A stretch of DNA of 36,862 bases from Lachnospiraceae bacterium (GCA_009911175.1 QXWX01000069.1:1-36862); one strand, 5' to 3'. Shown: positions 15,761 to 24,399, counted from the stretch's first letter. Numbers and translations are program-made. The notes: generated by a model from the sequence alone, not told the origin.

Positions 15761-15948
15761 AGTAGATAGAGTGTGTTTGAAATATGTCCTCATGGAGGAT
15801 TGAAACTACAATAGGCAGCAGGAAGTGTCAGTGACTGTGGACGTCTTTTGCTCAGGCGGCAGTGGAATCAAAGTGAAAAGTACGGCGTTGCTGAGTGTTT
15901 TGTTTCGAGACTGACAGAAAGAACAGAAGTGAAATGGAGGGAAAAAAC

Positions 15949-16212
15949 ATGAGCGATTTAAGTAATACCCAATTCTTTCAGGTGGAGCCGGGACCGCAGA
16001 TCTCAGCGAAGGACATTCTGGAGATCGTGTTCAAGGCATTGAAGGAAAAGGGATATAATCCAGTGAATCAGATCGTGGGGTATGTGATGTCCGGCGATCC
16101 GACATATATTACCAGCTATAACGGAGCAAGAAGCCTGGTTATGAAGGTGGAGCGGGACGAATTGGTGGAAGAATTGTTAAAAGCGTATATCGAGCACAAT
16201 TCCTGGGCATAA
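15949..16212 (+). CDS. IreB-family regulatory phosphoprotein (UPF0297)
   Basis: This small cytoplasmic protein of 87 residues starts MSDLSNTQFF and contains KGYNPVNQIVGYVMSGDPTYITSYNGAR, the family hallmark. In Enterococcus, IreB is phosphorylated on N-terminal threonine by the PASTA kinase IreK and affects cephalosporin resistance. T7 here lies in the matching region. The role in this organism is by analogy. A longer frame from 15895 is rejected because TGGAGGG lies right ahead of 15949. The order ireB, ruvX, DUF1292 is a widely conserved Firmicute block. Confidence 0.9.
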   Translation: MSDLSNTQFFQVEPGPQISAKDILEIVFKALKEKGYNPVNQIVGYVMSGDPTYITSYNGARSLVMKVERDELVEELLKAYIEHNSWA

Positions 16213-16218
16213 TCTGTT

Positions 16219-16674
16219 ATGAGGATCATGGGATTGGACTATGGGGAGAAGACAGTAGGTGTTGCGATCAGCGATGCCTTGCTTCTGACTGCCCAGGGGA
16301 TTGAGACGATTGAACGAAAAGAGGAGAACAAGCTCAGACGGACCTGCGCAAGGCTGGAGGAGCTGATCCGGGAATATGAGGTGGGCAGGATCGTACTGGG
16401 GCTGCCCAGGCACATGAATCATGATATCGGGGAACGGGCGGAGAAGTCTCTGGAGTTTCAGAAAATGCTCATGCGGCGGACCGGCCTGGAGGTGGTCATG
16501 TGGGACGAGCGTCTGACGACCGTGGCTGCCGAACGGACGCTGATCGAGAGCCAGGTCCGGCGGGAGGACAGGAAGAAGTACATCGATAAGATCGCGGCGG
16601 TCTTTATCCTGCAGGGATACCTGGATTCTCTGCGGACAGGAGATGCATCCGCGGAGACATCGGTGAGGGAGTGA
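16219..16674 (+). CDS. ruvX: Putative Holliday junction resolvase / pre-16S rRNA nuclease
   Basis: This is a YqgF/RuvX-family RNase H-fold nuclease of 151 residues. [19 protein letters not shown] gives the first catalytic aspartate, [10 protein letters not shown] the second acidic strand region and [12 protein letters not shown] the DER motif. In E. coli the family trims 16S rRNA 5' ends, and a role in junction resolution has also been proposed. It follows the IreB gene by 6 nt without a strong ribosome site, so coupling is likely. The DUF1292 gene follows after 80 bp. Confidence 0.92.
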   Translation: MRIMGLDYGEKTVGVAISDALLLTAQGIETIERKEENKLRRTCARLEELIREYEVGRIVLGLPRHMNHDIGERAEKSLEFQKMLMRRTGLEVVMWDERLTTVAAERTLIESQVRREDRKKYIDKIAAVFILQGYLDSLRTGDASAETSVRE

Positions 16675-16754
16675 ACAGATGACGCGCCTGCGGATTATCG
16701 GCCAGGGCGCGAACTGGAATCAGTATTGGAGTTACGGCAGTAAGGGGAAGCGGA

Positions 16755-17015
16755 ATGGAAAAGATTGAATTTACTTTCGATGATACGGATGAAGCGGTTG
16801 AATTTTTTGTATTGGAGCAGACGAAGATCAACGGTTCTACATATATCCTTGTGACGGATTCCGAGGAGGGCGACGCGGAATGTCTGATCCTGCGGGAGTC
16901 CGGCAATGGGGAAGACGGAGACTGTATTTATGAGATCGTAGAAGAAGACACGGAATTGAAGGCTGTTTCCGGCGTGTTTGAGGAACTGCTGGAGAATACG
17001 GATATTACAATGTGA
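16755..17015 (+). CDS. DUF1292 (YrzB-like) protein
   Basis: This very acidic protein of 86 residues has the strands FTFDD, EFFVLEQTKINGSTYILVTD and YEIVEEDTELKAVSGVFEELLE typical of DUF1292. Function is unknown. The gene is a fixed companion of ireB and ruvX in Firmicutes. An AAGGGGAAG site precedes the start. Confidence 0.88.
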   Translation: MEKIEFTFDDTDEAVEFFVLEQTKINGSTYILVTDSEEGDAECLILRESGNGEDGDCIYEIVEEDTELKAVSGVFEELLENTDITM

Positions 17016-17056
17016 TATAAATACATGATACATAATATAAAGATGGAGGTGTGTTT

Positions 17057-18721
17057 TTGAAAAAAGAGAATATTGGAAAGCTGCGTATCATTCCTCTTGG
17101 AGGGCTGGAGCAGATCGGAATGAATATTACTGCCTTTGAGTATGAAGACAGTATTATTGTGGTGGACTGCGGTCTGGCCTTTCCCGAGGATGATATGCTG
17201 GGGATTGATCTGGTGATACCGGATGTCAGTTATCTGAAGGATCATATTGAGAAAGTGAAGGGATTTGTGATCACTCATGGACATGAGGATCATATCGGCG
17301 CGCTTCCGTATATTTTGAAGGAGATGAACCTTCCAATCTATACGACGAAGTTGACTATGGGAATCATAGAGAATAAGTTAAAGGAGCATAATCTGCTGCG
17401 GACGACAAGAAGAAGGGTCGTCCATCACGGACAGTCCATCAATCTGGGGCAGTTCCGCATTGAGTTTATTAAGACGAATCACAGCATCCAGGACGCGTCG
17501 GCGCTGGCGCTGTATTCTCCGGCAGGGATCGTGGTGCATACGGGCGACTTTAAGGTGGATTATACACCGGTATTCGGAGATGCCATTGACCTGCAGCGCT
17601 TTGCGGAGATCGGAAAAAAAGGCGTGCTGGCGCTGATGTCAGACAGCACGAACGCGGAGCGGAAGGGATTCACCCAGTCGGAACGGACAGTAGGAATTAC
17701 CTTTGACCATATTTTCGCGGAGCATCAGAACAGCAGGCTCATCATCGCCACGTTCGCGTCCAATGTGGACCGTGTACAGCAGATCATCAATTCTGCATAT
17801 AAGTATGGACGTAAGGTGGTCGTGGAAGGACGGAGTATGGTGAATATCATTTCCACCGCGTCTGAGCTGGGATATCTGAATGTGCCGGAAAATACGCTGA
17901 TCGAGATTGACGAGATGCGCAACTATCCACCGGAAAAGATGGTATTGATCACCACAGGAAGCCAGGGGGAATCCATGGCGGCGCTGTCCCGTATGGCGGC
18001 GGATGTGCACCGTAAGGTGACGATCCAGCCTACGGACACGATCATTTTCAGCTCCAATCCGATCCCGGGAAATGAAAAGTCTGTTTCCCGCGTGATCAAT
18101 GAGCTGTCTGCAAAGGGAGCCAATGTGATCTTCCAGGAGGCGCATGTGTCCGGACATGCCTGCCAGGAGGAATTGAAGCTGATCTACTCTCTGGTGAAGC
18201 CGAAGTATGCCATCCCGGTACATGGGGAATACCGCCACTTAAAGGCCAATTCGGAGGTGGCGCGCTCCCTGGGGATTCCGAAGGAGAATATCTTTATCAT
18301 CCAGTCCGGCGATGTGCTGGAGCTGACCAGTGAATCGGCGAAGGTCGTGGACAAGGTGCATACGGGCGCAATCCTGGTAGATGGTCTGGGCGTCGGAGAC
18401 GTAGGAAATATCGTTCTCCGCGACAGACAGCATCTGGCAGAGGACGGCATTATCATCGTAGTGCTCACCCTGGAGCGGGGAAGCAACCGTTTATTGGCAG
18501 GTCCCGATATCGTGTCCCGCGGATTCGTGTATGTGCGGGAGTCGGAAGGGCTGATGGAGGAAGCGAGACACGCCATCTCCGACAGCCTGGATAAATGTCT
18601 GGCAGGCCGGAGGACAGACTGGAACAAGATCAAGACATCCATCCGGGATACCATGAATGATTTTATCTGGAAGAAGACGAAGAGACGGCCGATGATCATT
18701 CCGATCATTATGGATGTGTAA
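17057..18721 (+). CDS. rnj: Ribonuclease J
   Basis: This beta-CASP metallo-beta-lactamase nuclease, with 5'-3' exo- and endonuclease activity, matures and degrades RNA in place of RNase E. The 554-residue protein shows the zinc-binding HGHEDH at 74-79, VHTGDFKVD and the SDSTNAERKG block. The beta-CASP motifs follow (ATFASNVDRVQQI, TTGSQGE, then VHGEYRHL), with a C-terminal domain at the end. I chose TTG 17057 as start because GGAGG lies 7 nt ahead. A GTG at 17051 is in frame but touches the ribosome site. The RNase J1/J2 type cannot be told from sequence alone. A strong terminator follows. Confidence 0.93.
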   Translation: MKKENIGKLRIIPLGGLEQIGMNITAFEYEDSIIVVDCGLAFPEDDMLGIDLVIPDVSYLKDHIEKVKGFVITHGHEDHIGALPYILKEMNLPIYTTKLTMGIIENKLKEHNLLRTTRRRVVHHGQSINLGQFRIEFIKTNHSIQDASALALYSPAGIVVHTGDFKVDYTPVFGDAIDLQRFAEIGKKGVLALMSDSTNAERKGFTQSERTVGITFDHIFAEHQNSRLIIATFASNVDRVQQIINSAYKYGRKVVVEGRSMVNIISTASELGYLNVPENTLIEIDEMRNYPPEKMVLITTGSQGESMAALSRMAADVHRKVTIQPTDTIIFSSNPIPGNEKSVSRVINELSAKGANVIFQEAHVSGHACQEELKLIYSLVKPKYAIPVHGEYRHLKANSEVARSLGIPKENIFIIQSGDVLELTSESAKVVDKVHTGAILVDGLGVGDVGNIVLRDRQHLAEDGIIIVVLTLERGSNRLLAGPDIVSRGFVYVRESEGLMEEARHAISDSLDKCLAGRRTDWNKIKTSIRDTMNDFIWKKTKRRPMIIPIIMDV

Positions 18722-18742
18722 AAAGGATATGGAAGAAATGGA

Positions 18743-18779
18743 TTCAGGCAGGCCGGATACCGGTCTGTCTGAACTTTTT
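18743..18779 (+). terminator. Intrinsic terminator of RNase J
   Basis: TTCAG, CAG and CCGG arms at 18743-18757 face CCGG, CTG and CTGAA at 18761-18773, followed by a C and TTTTT. Confidence 0.85.
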
Positions 18780-18804
18780 CCGCCTTTACGGCTGCAATCC
18801 GGAA

Positions 18805-18840
18805 TCTCAGTTTTATGCAATTTATCGCAATAAACTGAGA
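18805..18840. promoter_or_regulatory. Inverted repeat ahead of the TrmR-like gene
   Basis: TCTCAGTTT and AAACTGAGA are perfect 9-bp arms separated by 18 nt, with partial inner pairing (TATGC/GCAATA). It lies 75 bp upstream of the methyltransferase start. Candidate operator or leader hairpin. Confidence 0.4.
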
Positions 18841-18914
18841 GCTTGGATAAGCAACCGTACAGGTGGAAATTTTCGACCATTGGTATGGGTTTTTCAGGAA
18901 AGGGGGATGGGAAG

Positions 18915-19577
18915 ATGATTACAGCGGAGAGAGTGGTTACGTATATCCGGTCTCTGGAGACGGAGGAGTGTCCGATGCTGGAGGAGATCGAGAGGGAAGC
19001 TCTGGAAGAGGGGGTTCCGATCATTCGCAAAGAAACACAAAGCTTTTTAAAGACACTCATAAGTTTACAAAGACCTGAAAAAGTTCTCGAGATTGGAACG
19101 GGAGCAGGCTTTTCCGCACTGCTGATGTGCGAATACGCGCCGGAGGACTGCAGGTTTGTAACGATCGAAAATTATGAAAAGCGGATCCTTGCGGCCAGAG
19201 AAAACTTCCGCCGCGCGGGGAGGGAGCAGCAGATCACCCTGATGGAAGGGGATGCTCTGGAGGTGCTTAAGAGGCTGGAAGGGAAGTTTGATTTTGTGTT
19301 TATGGATGCGGCGAAGGCGCAGTATATCCATTATCTGCCGGAGGTGCTCCGGCTCCTGGAGGAAGGCGGAGTTCTGGTGTCGGACAACGTGCTGCAGGGC
19401 GGGGATGTGTTCGAGTCCCGGTTTGCGGTGGAACGGCGGGACCGGACGATCCATGCCCGGATGCGGGAATACCTGTATGAGATCAAGCACAATGGGGAGC
19501 TTGTGACATCCATCCTGCCGCTCGGAGACGGTGTGGCGGTAAGCGTGAAGGCGGGGACCGCTGACAGAAGTGTATGA
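18915..19577 (+). CDS. O-methyltransferase, TrmR/YrrM-like (tRNA 5-hydroxyuridine methyltransferase)
   Basis: This class I SAM-dependent methyltransferase has 220 residues. VLEIGTGAGFSALLM is the SAM loop, VTIENYEK the ribose-binding acid and FVFMDAAKAQY the metal/catalytic region. The family includes catechol-type enzymes and TrmR, which makes mo5U34 in tRNA. The next real gene is a U32 protein of the TrhP type, which makes the ho5U34 substrate. The same order occurs in Bacillus (yrrM-yrrN/O), so TrmR is the likely role. The start at 18915 follows a GGGGG-rich site. An upstream in-frame extension to 18843 is not supported. Confidence 0.85.
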   Translation: MITAERVVTYIRSLETEECPMLEEIEREALEEGVPIIRKETQSFLKTLISLQRPEKVLEIGTGAGFSALLMCEYAPEDCRFVTIENYEKRILAARENFRRAGREQQITLMEGDALEVLKRLEGKFDFVFMDAAKAQYIHYLPEVLRLLEEGGVLVSDNVLQGGDVFESRFAVERRDRTIHARMREYLYEIKHNGELVTSILPLGDGVAVSVKAGTADRSV

Positions 19578-19702
19578 AAATGAAGCAGCGATTCAGAACA
19601 GCAGGAGAAAATGAAGCAACGATTCAGAACAGCGAGAAGCAGAAAATGATAGTAGCAGCGGATCGTCTGAGCGGCACATGGGTCTGCGGTCTGCTGGTTT
19701 GA
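19574..19702 (+). CDS. Possible 42-codon ORF with a 31-bp tandem duplication
   Basis: An ATG at 19574 overlaps the stop of the TrmR-like gene (ATGA) and opens a 42-codon frame. Two nearly identical 31-bp units lie within it (19577-19607 and 19608-19638, sharing ATGAAGCA and GATTCAGAACAGC). Because 31 is not a multiple of three, the second unit is read in a different frame from the first, which argues against selection for protein. No ribosome site is visible. I regard this as a spacer with a recent duplication more than as a gene. Confidence 0.2.
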   Translation: MKMKQRFRTAGENEATIQNSEKQKMIVAADRLSGTWVCGLLV

Positions 19703-19738
19703 ACAGTTGCAAGAGGTGTATGGGAAAGGAATTATGAC

Positions 19739-20962
19739 ATGAGAGATTATCCGGAATTATTGATCCCGGCGGCCAGCCTGGAGGTCTTGAAGACGGCAGT
19801 GATATTCGGTGCGGATGCGGTTTATATCGGTGGAGAAACTTTTGGGTTGCGCGCGAAAGCAAAAAATTTCTCAATGGAGGATATGAAAGAGGGAATTGCC
19901 TTTGCGCATGCCCACGGTGTCAAGGTGTATGTGACGGCCAACATCCTGGCGCACAACCGGGATCTGGACGGGGCGCGGGAATACTTTCAGGAATTGAGGG
20001 AGCTGCGGCCGGATGCTCTGATCATTGCGGATCCGGGGGTCTATGACATTGCCATGGAGGTCTGCCCGGAGATCGAGCGGCATATCAGCACCCAGGCCAA
20101 TAACACGAACTACGGAACGTACCGCTTCTGGCACCGGCAGGGAGCCAGCCGGGTGGTGGCGGCGCGGGAGCTTTCCCTGGAGGAATTGAGGGAGCTGCGC
20201 GGGAGGATTCCAGAAGAGCTGGAGATCGAGGTGTTTATCCATGGATCCATGTGCATTTCCTATTCCGGAAGGTGCCTGCTGAGTAATTATTTTACAGGGC
20301 GGGACGCCAACCAGGGGGCCTGCACCCATCCCTGCCGCTGGAAATACGCGGTGGTGGAGGAATCCAGGCCGGGAGAATATCTGCCGGTCTATGAGAATGA
20401 CCGGGGGACTTATATATTTAACTCGAAGGACCTGTGTATGATCGGACATATCCCGGAGCTGGTGGAAGCGGGGATGGACAGCTTAAAGATCGAGGGGCGC
20501 ATGAAAACGGCGCTGTATGTGGCTACGGTGGCCCGGACCTACCGGAAGGCGCTGGATGATTACCGGGAAAGCCCGGAAACATATCAGGAACAGATGCCCT
20601 GGTATCAGGAGCAGATCTCGAACTGCACCTACCGGCAGTTTACCACTGGATTTTTCTTCGGAAGGCCGGATGAGAATACCCAGATCTACGATGAGAGTAC
20701 GTATGTGAAGGAGTACACCTATCTGGGAACTGTGGGGGAAACGCGGGACGGGCTGTACCGGATCGAGCAGAGGAATAAGTTTTCCGTGGGAGAACGGATC
20801 GAGATCATGAAGCCGGACGGCAGGAACGTGGAGGTCCGGGTGGGCCGAATCATCAATGAGGACGGGGAGGAGCAGGAGAGCGCCCCCCATGCGAAGCAGA
20901 TCGTGTATGTGGATCTGGAAGGGAAGGCCGAGAGGTATGATATCCTGCGGAGAGCGGAATAG
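19739..20962 (+). CDS. U32-family tRNA hydroxylation protein, TrhP-like
   Basis: This peptidase U32 family protein has 407 residues. LIPAASLEVLKTAVIFGADAVYIGG opens the TIM-barrel-like domain. HGSMCISYSGRCLLSNYFTGRDANQGACTHPCRW is the cysteine-rich U32 signature, likely to hold an Fe-S cluster. The C-terminal beta domain follows. TrhP (YegQ, YrrN/YrrO) proteins form ho5U34 at the tRNA wobble position from prephenate-dependent chemistry. The TrmR-like gene upstream supports this role over a protease. AAAGGA lies 8 nt ahead of the start. Confidence 0.87.
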   Translation: MRDYPELLIPAASLEVLKTAVIFGADAVYIGGETFGLRAKAKNFSMEDMKEGIAFAHAHGVKVYVTANILAHNRDLDGAREYFQELRELRPDALIIADPGVYDIAMEVCPEIERHISTQANNTNYGTYRFWHRQGASRVVAARELSLEELRELRGRIPEELEIEVFIHGSMCISYSGRCLLSNYFTGRDANQGACTHPCRWKYAVVEESRPGEYLPVYENDRGTYIFNSKDLCMIGHIPELVEAGMDSLKIEGRMKTALYVATVARTYRKALDDYRESPETYQEQMPWYQEQISNCTYRQFTTGFFFGRPDENTQIYDESTYVKEYTYLGTVGETRDGLYRIEQRNKFSVGERIEIMKPDGRNVEVRVGRIINEDGEEQESAPHAKQIVYVDLEGKAERYDILRRAE

Positions 20963-21036
20963 ACATACTGAGAACCGAATAAATCTGCCGCTCAGAATAT
21001 TTTGATGCAATGTCAGTAACGGAAGGGGATGGCAGG

Positions 21037-22391
21037 ATGGGAATTTATTTAAACAGCAGGAAACCGCAGAACAATTTTCAGGAAACAGTGAACTCCGTGT
21101 ATTTCGTAGATAAAACCGGGCTTCTGGAAGAACTGATCCCGATCGTTGGACCCGGAAAGCGGACAGGCAGTGAAAACGGACTCCTGGCAGGCCAGGGAAA
21201 CAAGTATATCTGCATTACAAGACCCCGCCGTTTTGGAAAGACCGTTGCGGCAAATATGATAGCCGCTTATTTCGGCAAAGGGTATGATGGCCATAAAATT
21301 TTTGACGGATTGGAGATTCGGGCCTGTGAGCAGTTTGAAGAGCATCTGAACCAGCATAATGTGATCTATATTACGTTTAACGAGATGCCCGGAGGATGCA
21401 GGACTTACGAACAGTATATTTCCAGGATTCAGAAAAGGCTTCTGGCAGATTTGACGCGCGCCTACCCGGATGCGTGCATTGATAAAAAGGATGCGCTTTG
21501 GGATGCGTTCAATAATATTTATGAACTGGAGGAAGAGGTCAAATTTATCTTTGTGCTGGATGAATGGGATTTCATTTTCCACAGAAGTTTTGTGACGGAT
21601 CAGGACAAGAAAGAGTATATCGCCTTCCTGAGCAGTCTGTTAAAGGACCAGCCCTTTTATTTTACTATGTCGAGAAAAATGTGGACGATGTGAGGGACGC
21701 GCTTGCACTGATGGTATCCGGAGTGCCGGTTCGGGCAAAGATCCGGGAATATGCGGCCTCATCCATGAGCCTGACTACAAAGGAAGAAATATTTTCCGCG
21801 ATGGTGGTCTATGGTTTTTTGAGCAGCGAACAGGGGAAGATATTTATCCCGAATAAGGAACTGATGGATCAATTTGAGGAAATGCTGTTAAAAGAGCCGT
21901 CTCTGGGATACGTGTACCGCCTTGCGAAAGAATCAGACCGGATGCTTGCGGCAACCATTTCAGGGGATACGGATACGATGCTGTCTATTTTGGAATATGC
22001 GCACAATACGGAGATTCCGCTGCTCAGCTACAGCAATGAAACAGATCTGACAGCCGTGGTGAATCTGGTTTATCTTTCGGCAAGGGATTCCTATCGGATT
22101 GAACGGGAGGATAAAGCAGGGATCGGTTATGTGGATTTTATATTCTATCCAAAGGATAAGAAGGCGGATGGGATCATTCTGGAGCTGAAGGTTAACGACA
22201 CCCCTGAGGAGGCGATCCAGCAGATCAAAAACCGAAGATATCTGCTGCGTTTCCAGGGAAAACTGGCGGAAAAGCGGATGTATCAGGGACGGATCCTTGG
22301 AGTCGGGATTGCATATGATAAAGGGAGTAAAAAGCACAGCTGTAAAATAGAAGTGCTGGAAGAATGCGAAATGGAGGCAGAACAGCCTTGA
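21037..22391 (+). pseudogene. AAA-ATPase-like / PD-(D/E)XK (DUF1703) gene, broken by internal deletion and frameshift
   Basis: The first part, from MGIYLN at 21037, carries the family start, FVDKTGL, the Walker A-like RPRRFGKTVAA and the Walker B-like IFVLDEWDF. Its frame ends at 21693, soon after LSSLLKDQ. The second part resumes in another frame at FYYVEKNVDDVRDALALMVSG (about 21655). It continues through TTKEEIFSAMVVYGFLS, the nuclease core GYVDFIFYPKDKKADGIILELKV and QQIKNRRYLLRFQGKL to the stop at 22391. Intact members have a long stretch between these parts (ALAYMTGILPIKKYG... and the YDGY region), here missing by an estimated 130-140 codons. The cellular role of the family is unknown. 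Fragments could still be translated, but a working enzyme is unlikely. Confidence 0.82.
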
Positions 22392-22427
22392 AGTATTTAT
22401 AAAATATGTTCCATAGGTAAATGAAAG

Positions 22428-22526
22428 AGGCTGTCGGAACATACGGTTTATCTGCAATATATTGTTTTGAGATTCGATGAATCACAGCAGCATATTGCAG
22501 GTATACAGTGATTTTCCGACAGACCT
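22428..22526. repeat. Nested palindrome between converging genes
   Basis: Three stems sit inside one another: TGTCGGAA (22432-22439) with TTCCGACA (22514-22521), flanked by partly pairing AGG/CCT; CTGCAATAT (22452-22460) with ATATTGCAG (22492-22500); and GATTC with GAATC (22471-22483). It lies between the stop of the broken AAA gene and the stop of the intact one. It may act as a bidirectional terminator, although the T-runs are poor, or be a small mobile structured element. Confidence 0.7.
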
Positions 22527-22560
22527 ATTTCGAGCAGGATTTTGTGAAAATAAGCTGGAA

Positions 22561-24144
22561 TCACACGACCACTTCCAGAATCTTCTTCCCATCCAGCAAA
22601 ATTTCATGCATACCGGTCTGCTTTTTCTTATTAAAATTAAAACTCAGAAGATACCCGGTATCCTCATTATAGTAATCCAGATAAGAAAGAAGCTGCCGCT
22701 CCCCGCGCTTGTGATAAGCGTTTCCCCGCCATAGCTTGAGTTCAACGATGAAGCGCTGTCCCCTGTAGTCTACGATGACGTCTGTCCGCGTCCGGTCGCG
22801 GGTCTGGGCTTCGATATAGTAATTTCCGGCGCCGTTGATAATCGGACGGAGATACATGAGAAAAATCCGGCGGCCCTCGTTTTCAATGAATTTTTCATCG
22901 GCATTTCCGCAGATTTCCACAAAATATTCAAAAAACTTTTCCATGACGAGCTTCATCTGGAGCATTCCATGTACAATAAACTGGTTTTTGCCGTCCCAGC
23001 TTTCCGGCAGGGAGGCAGAGGCCAACTCATCCTCTGAGAGAAACAGGTTGTACAGCTTTGTCTCAAAAATCCGGTTCGCAATTGCCACAGAACCATCCAT
23101 ATTTTTCAGGAATCCGAACATGACCCCCATATTGATGATCGGGCTGCTGTTTTCAAAGGAATACCGGGTTCCACGGAACAGGATATCCTTCATGCGGTCT
23201 TTCAGCAGCGGATATTGCTCCAATGTCTTCACCACATCATCAAAAAGTGTATTGGAGTCCTGCAAAAAGATTCGGACTGCTTTCAGAAATCCTTCCTTCG
23301 TCCAGGCATCCTTCTGCAGAGGAAAATCGTCACTGCCGGCGACCTGTTCATCGATCAGCATACAGAGACGAGATACCATATAAGGATATCCGTCCGTATA
23401 ATCATAGAGCCATTGGGCAAAAGCAGGGATATCCATGCCGGTATGACAGTCATTCTCATATGCGGCAAGCATTCCGGCAATGTCATCCGGCCGGAAGCTC
23501 AGATCCATCGTAAAGTCAGCGGCTACATTCCAGGGGCTGTTATATTTTGACTCCTCCCCCGGATGGAGCTTAAGCTTCAGATTTTTGACATCATAGACTC
23601 CTGCGAGTATGACAGAGTGAAATGTGGCGTCTCTTTGCTGCTGCTGATCCAGATATTTATTTCGAAGCAGACCAAGGAAAGATAAAAAAATCTGATTATC
23701 AGAGCTTTTATCCACTTCATCGATCATGAGAATGATCTTTTTCGCATTGGATGTACATAAATCTGTGATACGGTCGCTCAGATCATGAAAAGGAAACTCA
23801 GAGGAAACGGGCTGGGACCAGGCATCTATGAGCGCAGGAGCAGCTCCCTGCAGCTTCAATTCCCGTCTGATATTGCGGATGAGCCCCCTGGCAAAGATAT
23901 CCATAGAACGAAACAATTCGTCTGCCGCTTCAAAGCTGAGACGGATCACCGTGTACTGCTCTTTCAGACGTTTTTCCAGGAGATACAGAGTGGTCGTTTT
24001 CCCAAACTGACGGGCACGGTTGATCGTGAAATAGCTTCCGTTCGTGATATAATCCCGGACAATCCGGTCAATGCGTTTTTCAATATTTACCATATAATGC
24101 AGCTCTGGTATGCAGACTCCGGTGATATTAAATCTTTTTGGCAT
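22561..24144 (-). CDS. AAA-like ATPase with C-terminal PD-(D/E)XK nuclease-like domain
   Basis: The 527-residue protein starts MPKRFNITGVCIPELHYMV. It has the P-loop RARQFGKTTTLY at about residues 43-54, the Walker B-like KIILMIDEVDK and a middle helical region with DYTDGYPYMVSRLC. The last 90 residues hold RTRTDVIVDYRGQRFIVELKLWRG, the D...ExK nuclease core, then RQLLSYLDYYN. Related proteins are frequent and poorly understood in Lachnospiraceae and Bacteroidales. They may be mobile or defence-linked, but that is inference. GGGAGGGAG precedes the start. The gene is intact, unlike the different AAA/nuclease gene that faces it. Its promoter is at 24203-24231. Confidence 0.82.
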   Translation of the reverse strand: MPKRFNITGVCIPELHYMVNIEKRIDRIVRDYITNGSYFTINRARQFGKTTTLYLLEKRLKEQYTVIRLSFEAADELFRSMDIFARGLIRNIRRELKLQGAAPALIDAWSQPVSSEFPFHDLSDRITDLCTSNAKKIILMIDEVDKSSDNQIFLSFLGLLRNKYLDQQQQRDATFHSVILAGVYDVKNLKLKLHPGEESKYNSPWNVAADFTMDLSFRPDDIAGMLAAYENDCHTGMDIPAFAQWLYDYTDGYPYMVSRLCMLIDEQVAGSDDFPLQKDAWTKEGFLKAVRIFLQDSNTLFDDVVKTLEQYPLLKDRMKDILFRGTRYSFENSSPIINMGVMFGFLKNMDGSVAIANRIFETKLYNLFLSEDELASASLPESWDGKNQFIVHGMLQMKLVMEKFFEYFVEICGNADEKFIENEGRRIFLMYLRPIINGAGNYYIEAQTRDRTRTDVIVDYRGQRFIVELKLWRGNAYHKRGERQLLSYLDYYNEDTGYLLSFNFNKKKQTGMHEILLDGKKILEVVV

Positions 24145-24202
24145 AAGGCTCCCTCCCGGGTGAAATGATGTTGGTGTCTTTTTTTATGGCAGCTGTAATG
24201 TT

Positions 24203-24231
24203 ATTGTAGCATAGGGAAAGCGTGCAGGCAA
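24203..24231 (-). promoter_or_regulatory. Promoter of the AAA-ATPase/nuclease gene
   Basis: On the minus strand, TTGCCT (24226-24231), a 17-nt spacer and TACAAT (24203-24208). The partial repeat element starts 3 bp upstream of the -35. Confidence 0.65.
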
Positions 24232-24233
24232 TC

Positions 24234-24306
24234 GTTATATGTCACCTCCTGACCAATCACCACGCTGATTGGCCAGGAGGATGCACATAAAAGTTGGTAT
24301 TCAGGC
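24234..24306. repeat. Partial dispersed element, copy C (left half)
   Basis: It begins GTTATATGTCAC and contains the CCAATCA/TGATTGG stem, here lengthened to CTCCTG with CAGGAG. It then reads ATGCACATAAAAG and a TTCAGGC match, after which similarity to the full copies stops. The second and third stems and the right terminus are missing. It lies between two divergent promoters (24203-24231 and 24341-24369). Confidence 0.7.
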
Positions 24307-24329
24307 AAACTTTGTGCATCACAAAGTTT
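24307..24329. promoter_or_regulatory. Perfect palindrome upstream of the response-regulator promoter
   Basis: AAACTTTGTG and CACAAAGTTT are exact 10-bp arms around CAT. The centre lies about 25 bp upstream of the -35 at 24341. It is a candidate activator or repressor site for the rhamnoside module. Confidence 0.55.
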
Positions 24330-24340
24330 TCACAAAAATA

Positions 24341-24369
24341 TTGCATAAAATTATGGAGTAATGTATAGT
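24341..24369 (+). promoter_or_regulatory. Promoter of the response-regulator gene
   Basis: TTGCAT (24341-24346), a 17-nt spacer and TATAGT (24364-24369). It gives a leader of about 125 nt that contains a strong hairpin. Confidence 0.65.
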
Positions 24370-24399
24370 GAAAAGAAAAAGGATATATTGAAAGACTTT

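Noticed and set aside
15780..15812. CRISPR-like repeat ending in GGATTGAAAC
   Set aside because: Only one copy, with a weak 3-bp stem, no spacers, no second repeat within several kb and no cas genes. A single resemblance of this length can arise by chance.
21010..24144. Toxin-antitoxin or established anti-phage system made of the two AAA/nuclease genes
   Set aside because: The two genes belong to different subfamilies, face each other, and one is broken. Nothing in the sequence shows cooperation, so I describe the domains only.
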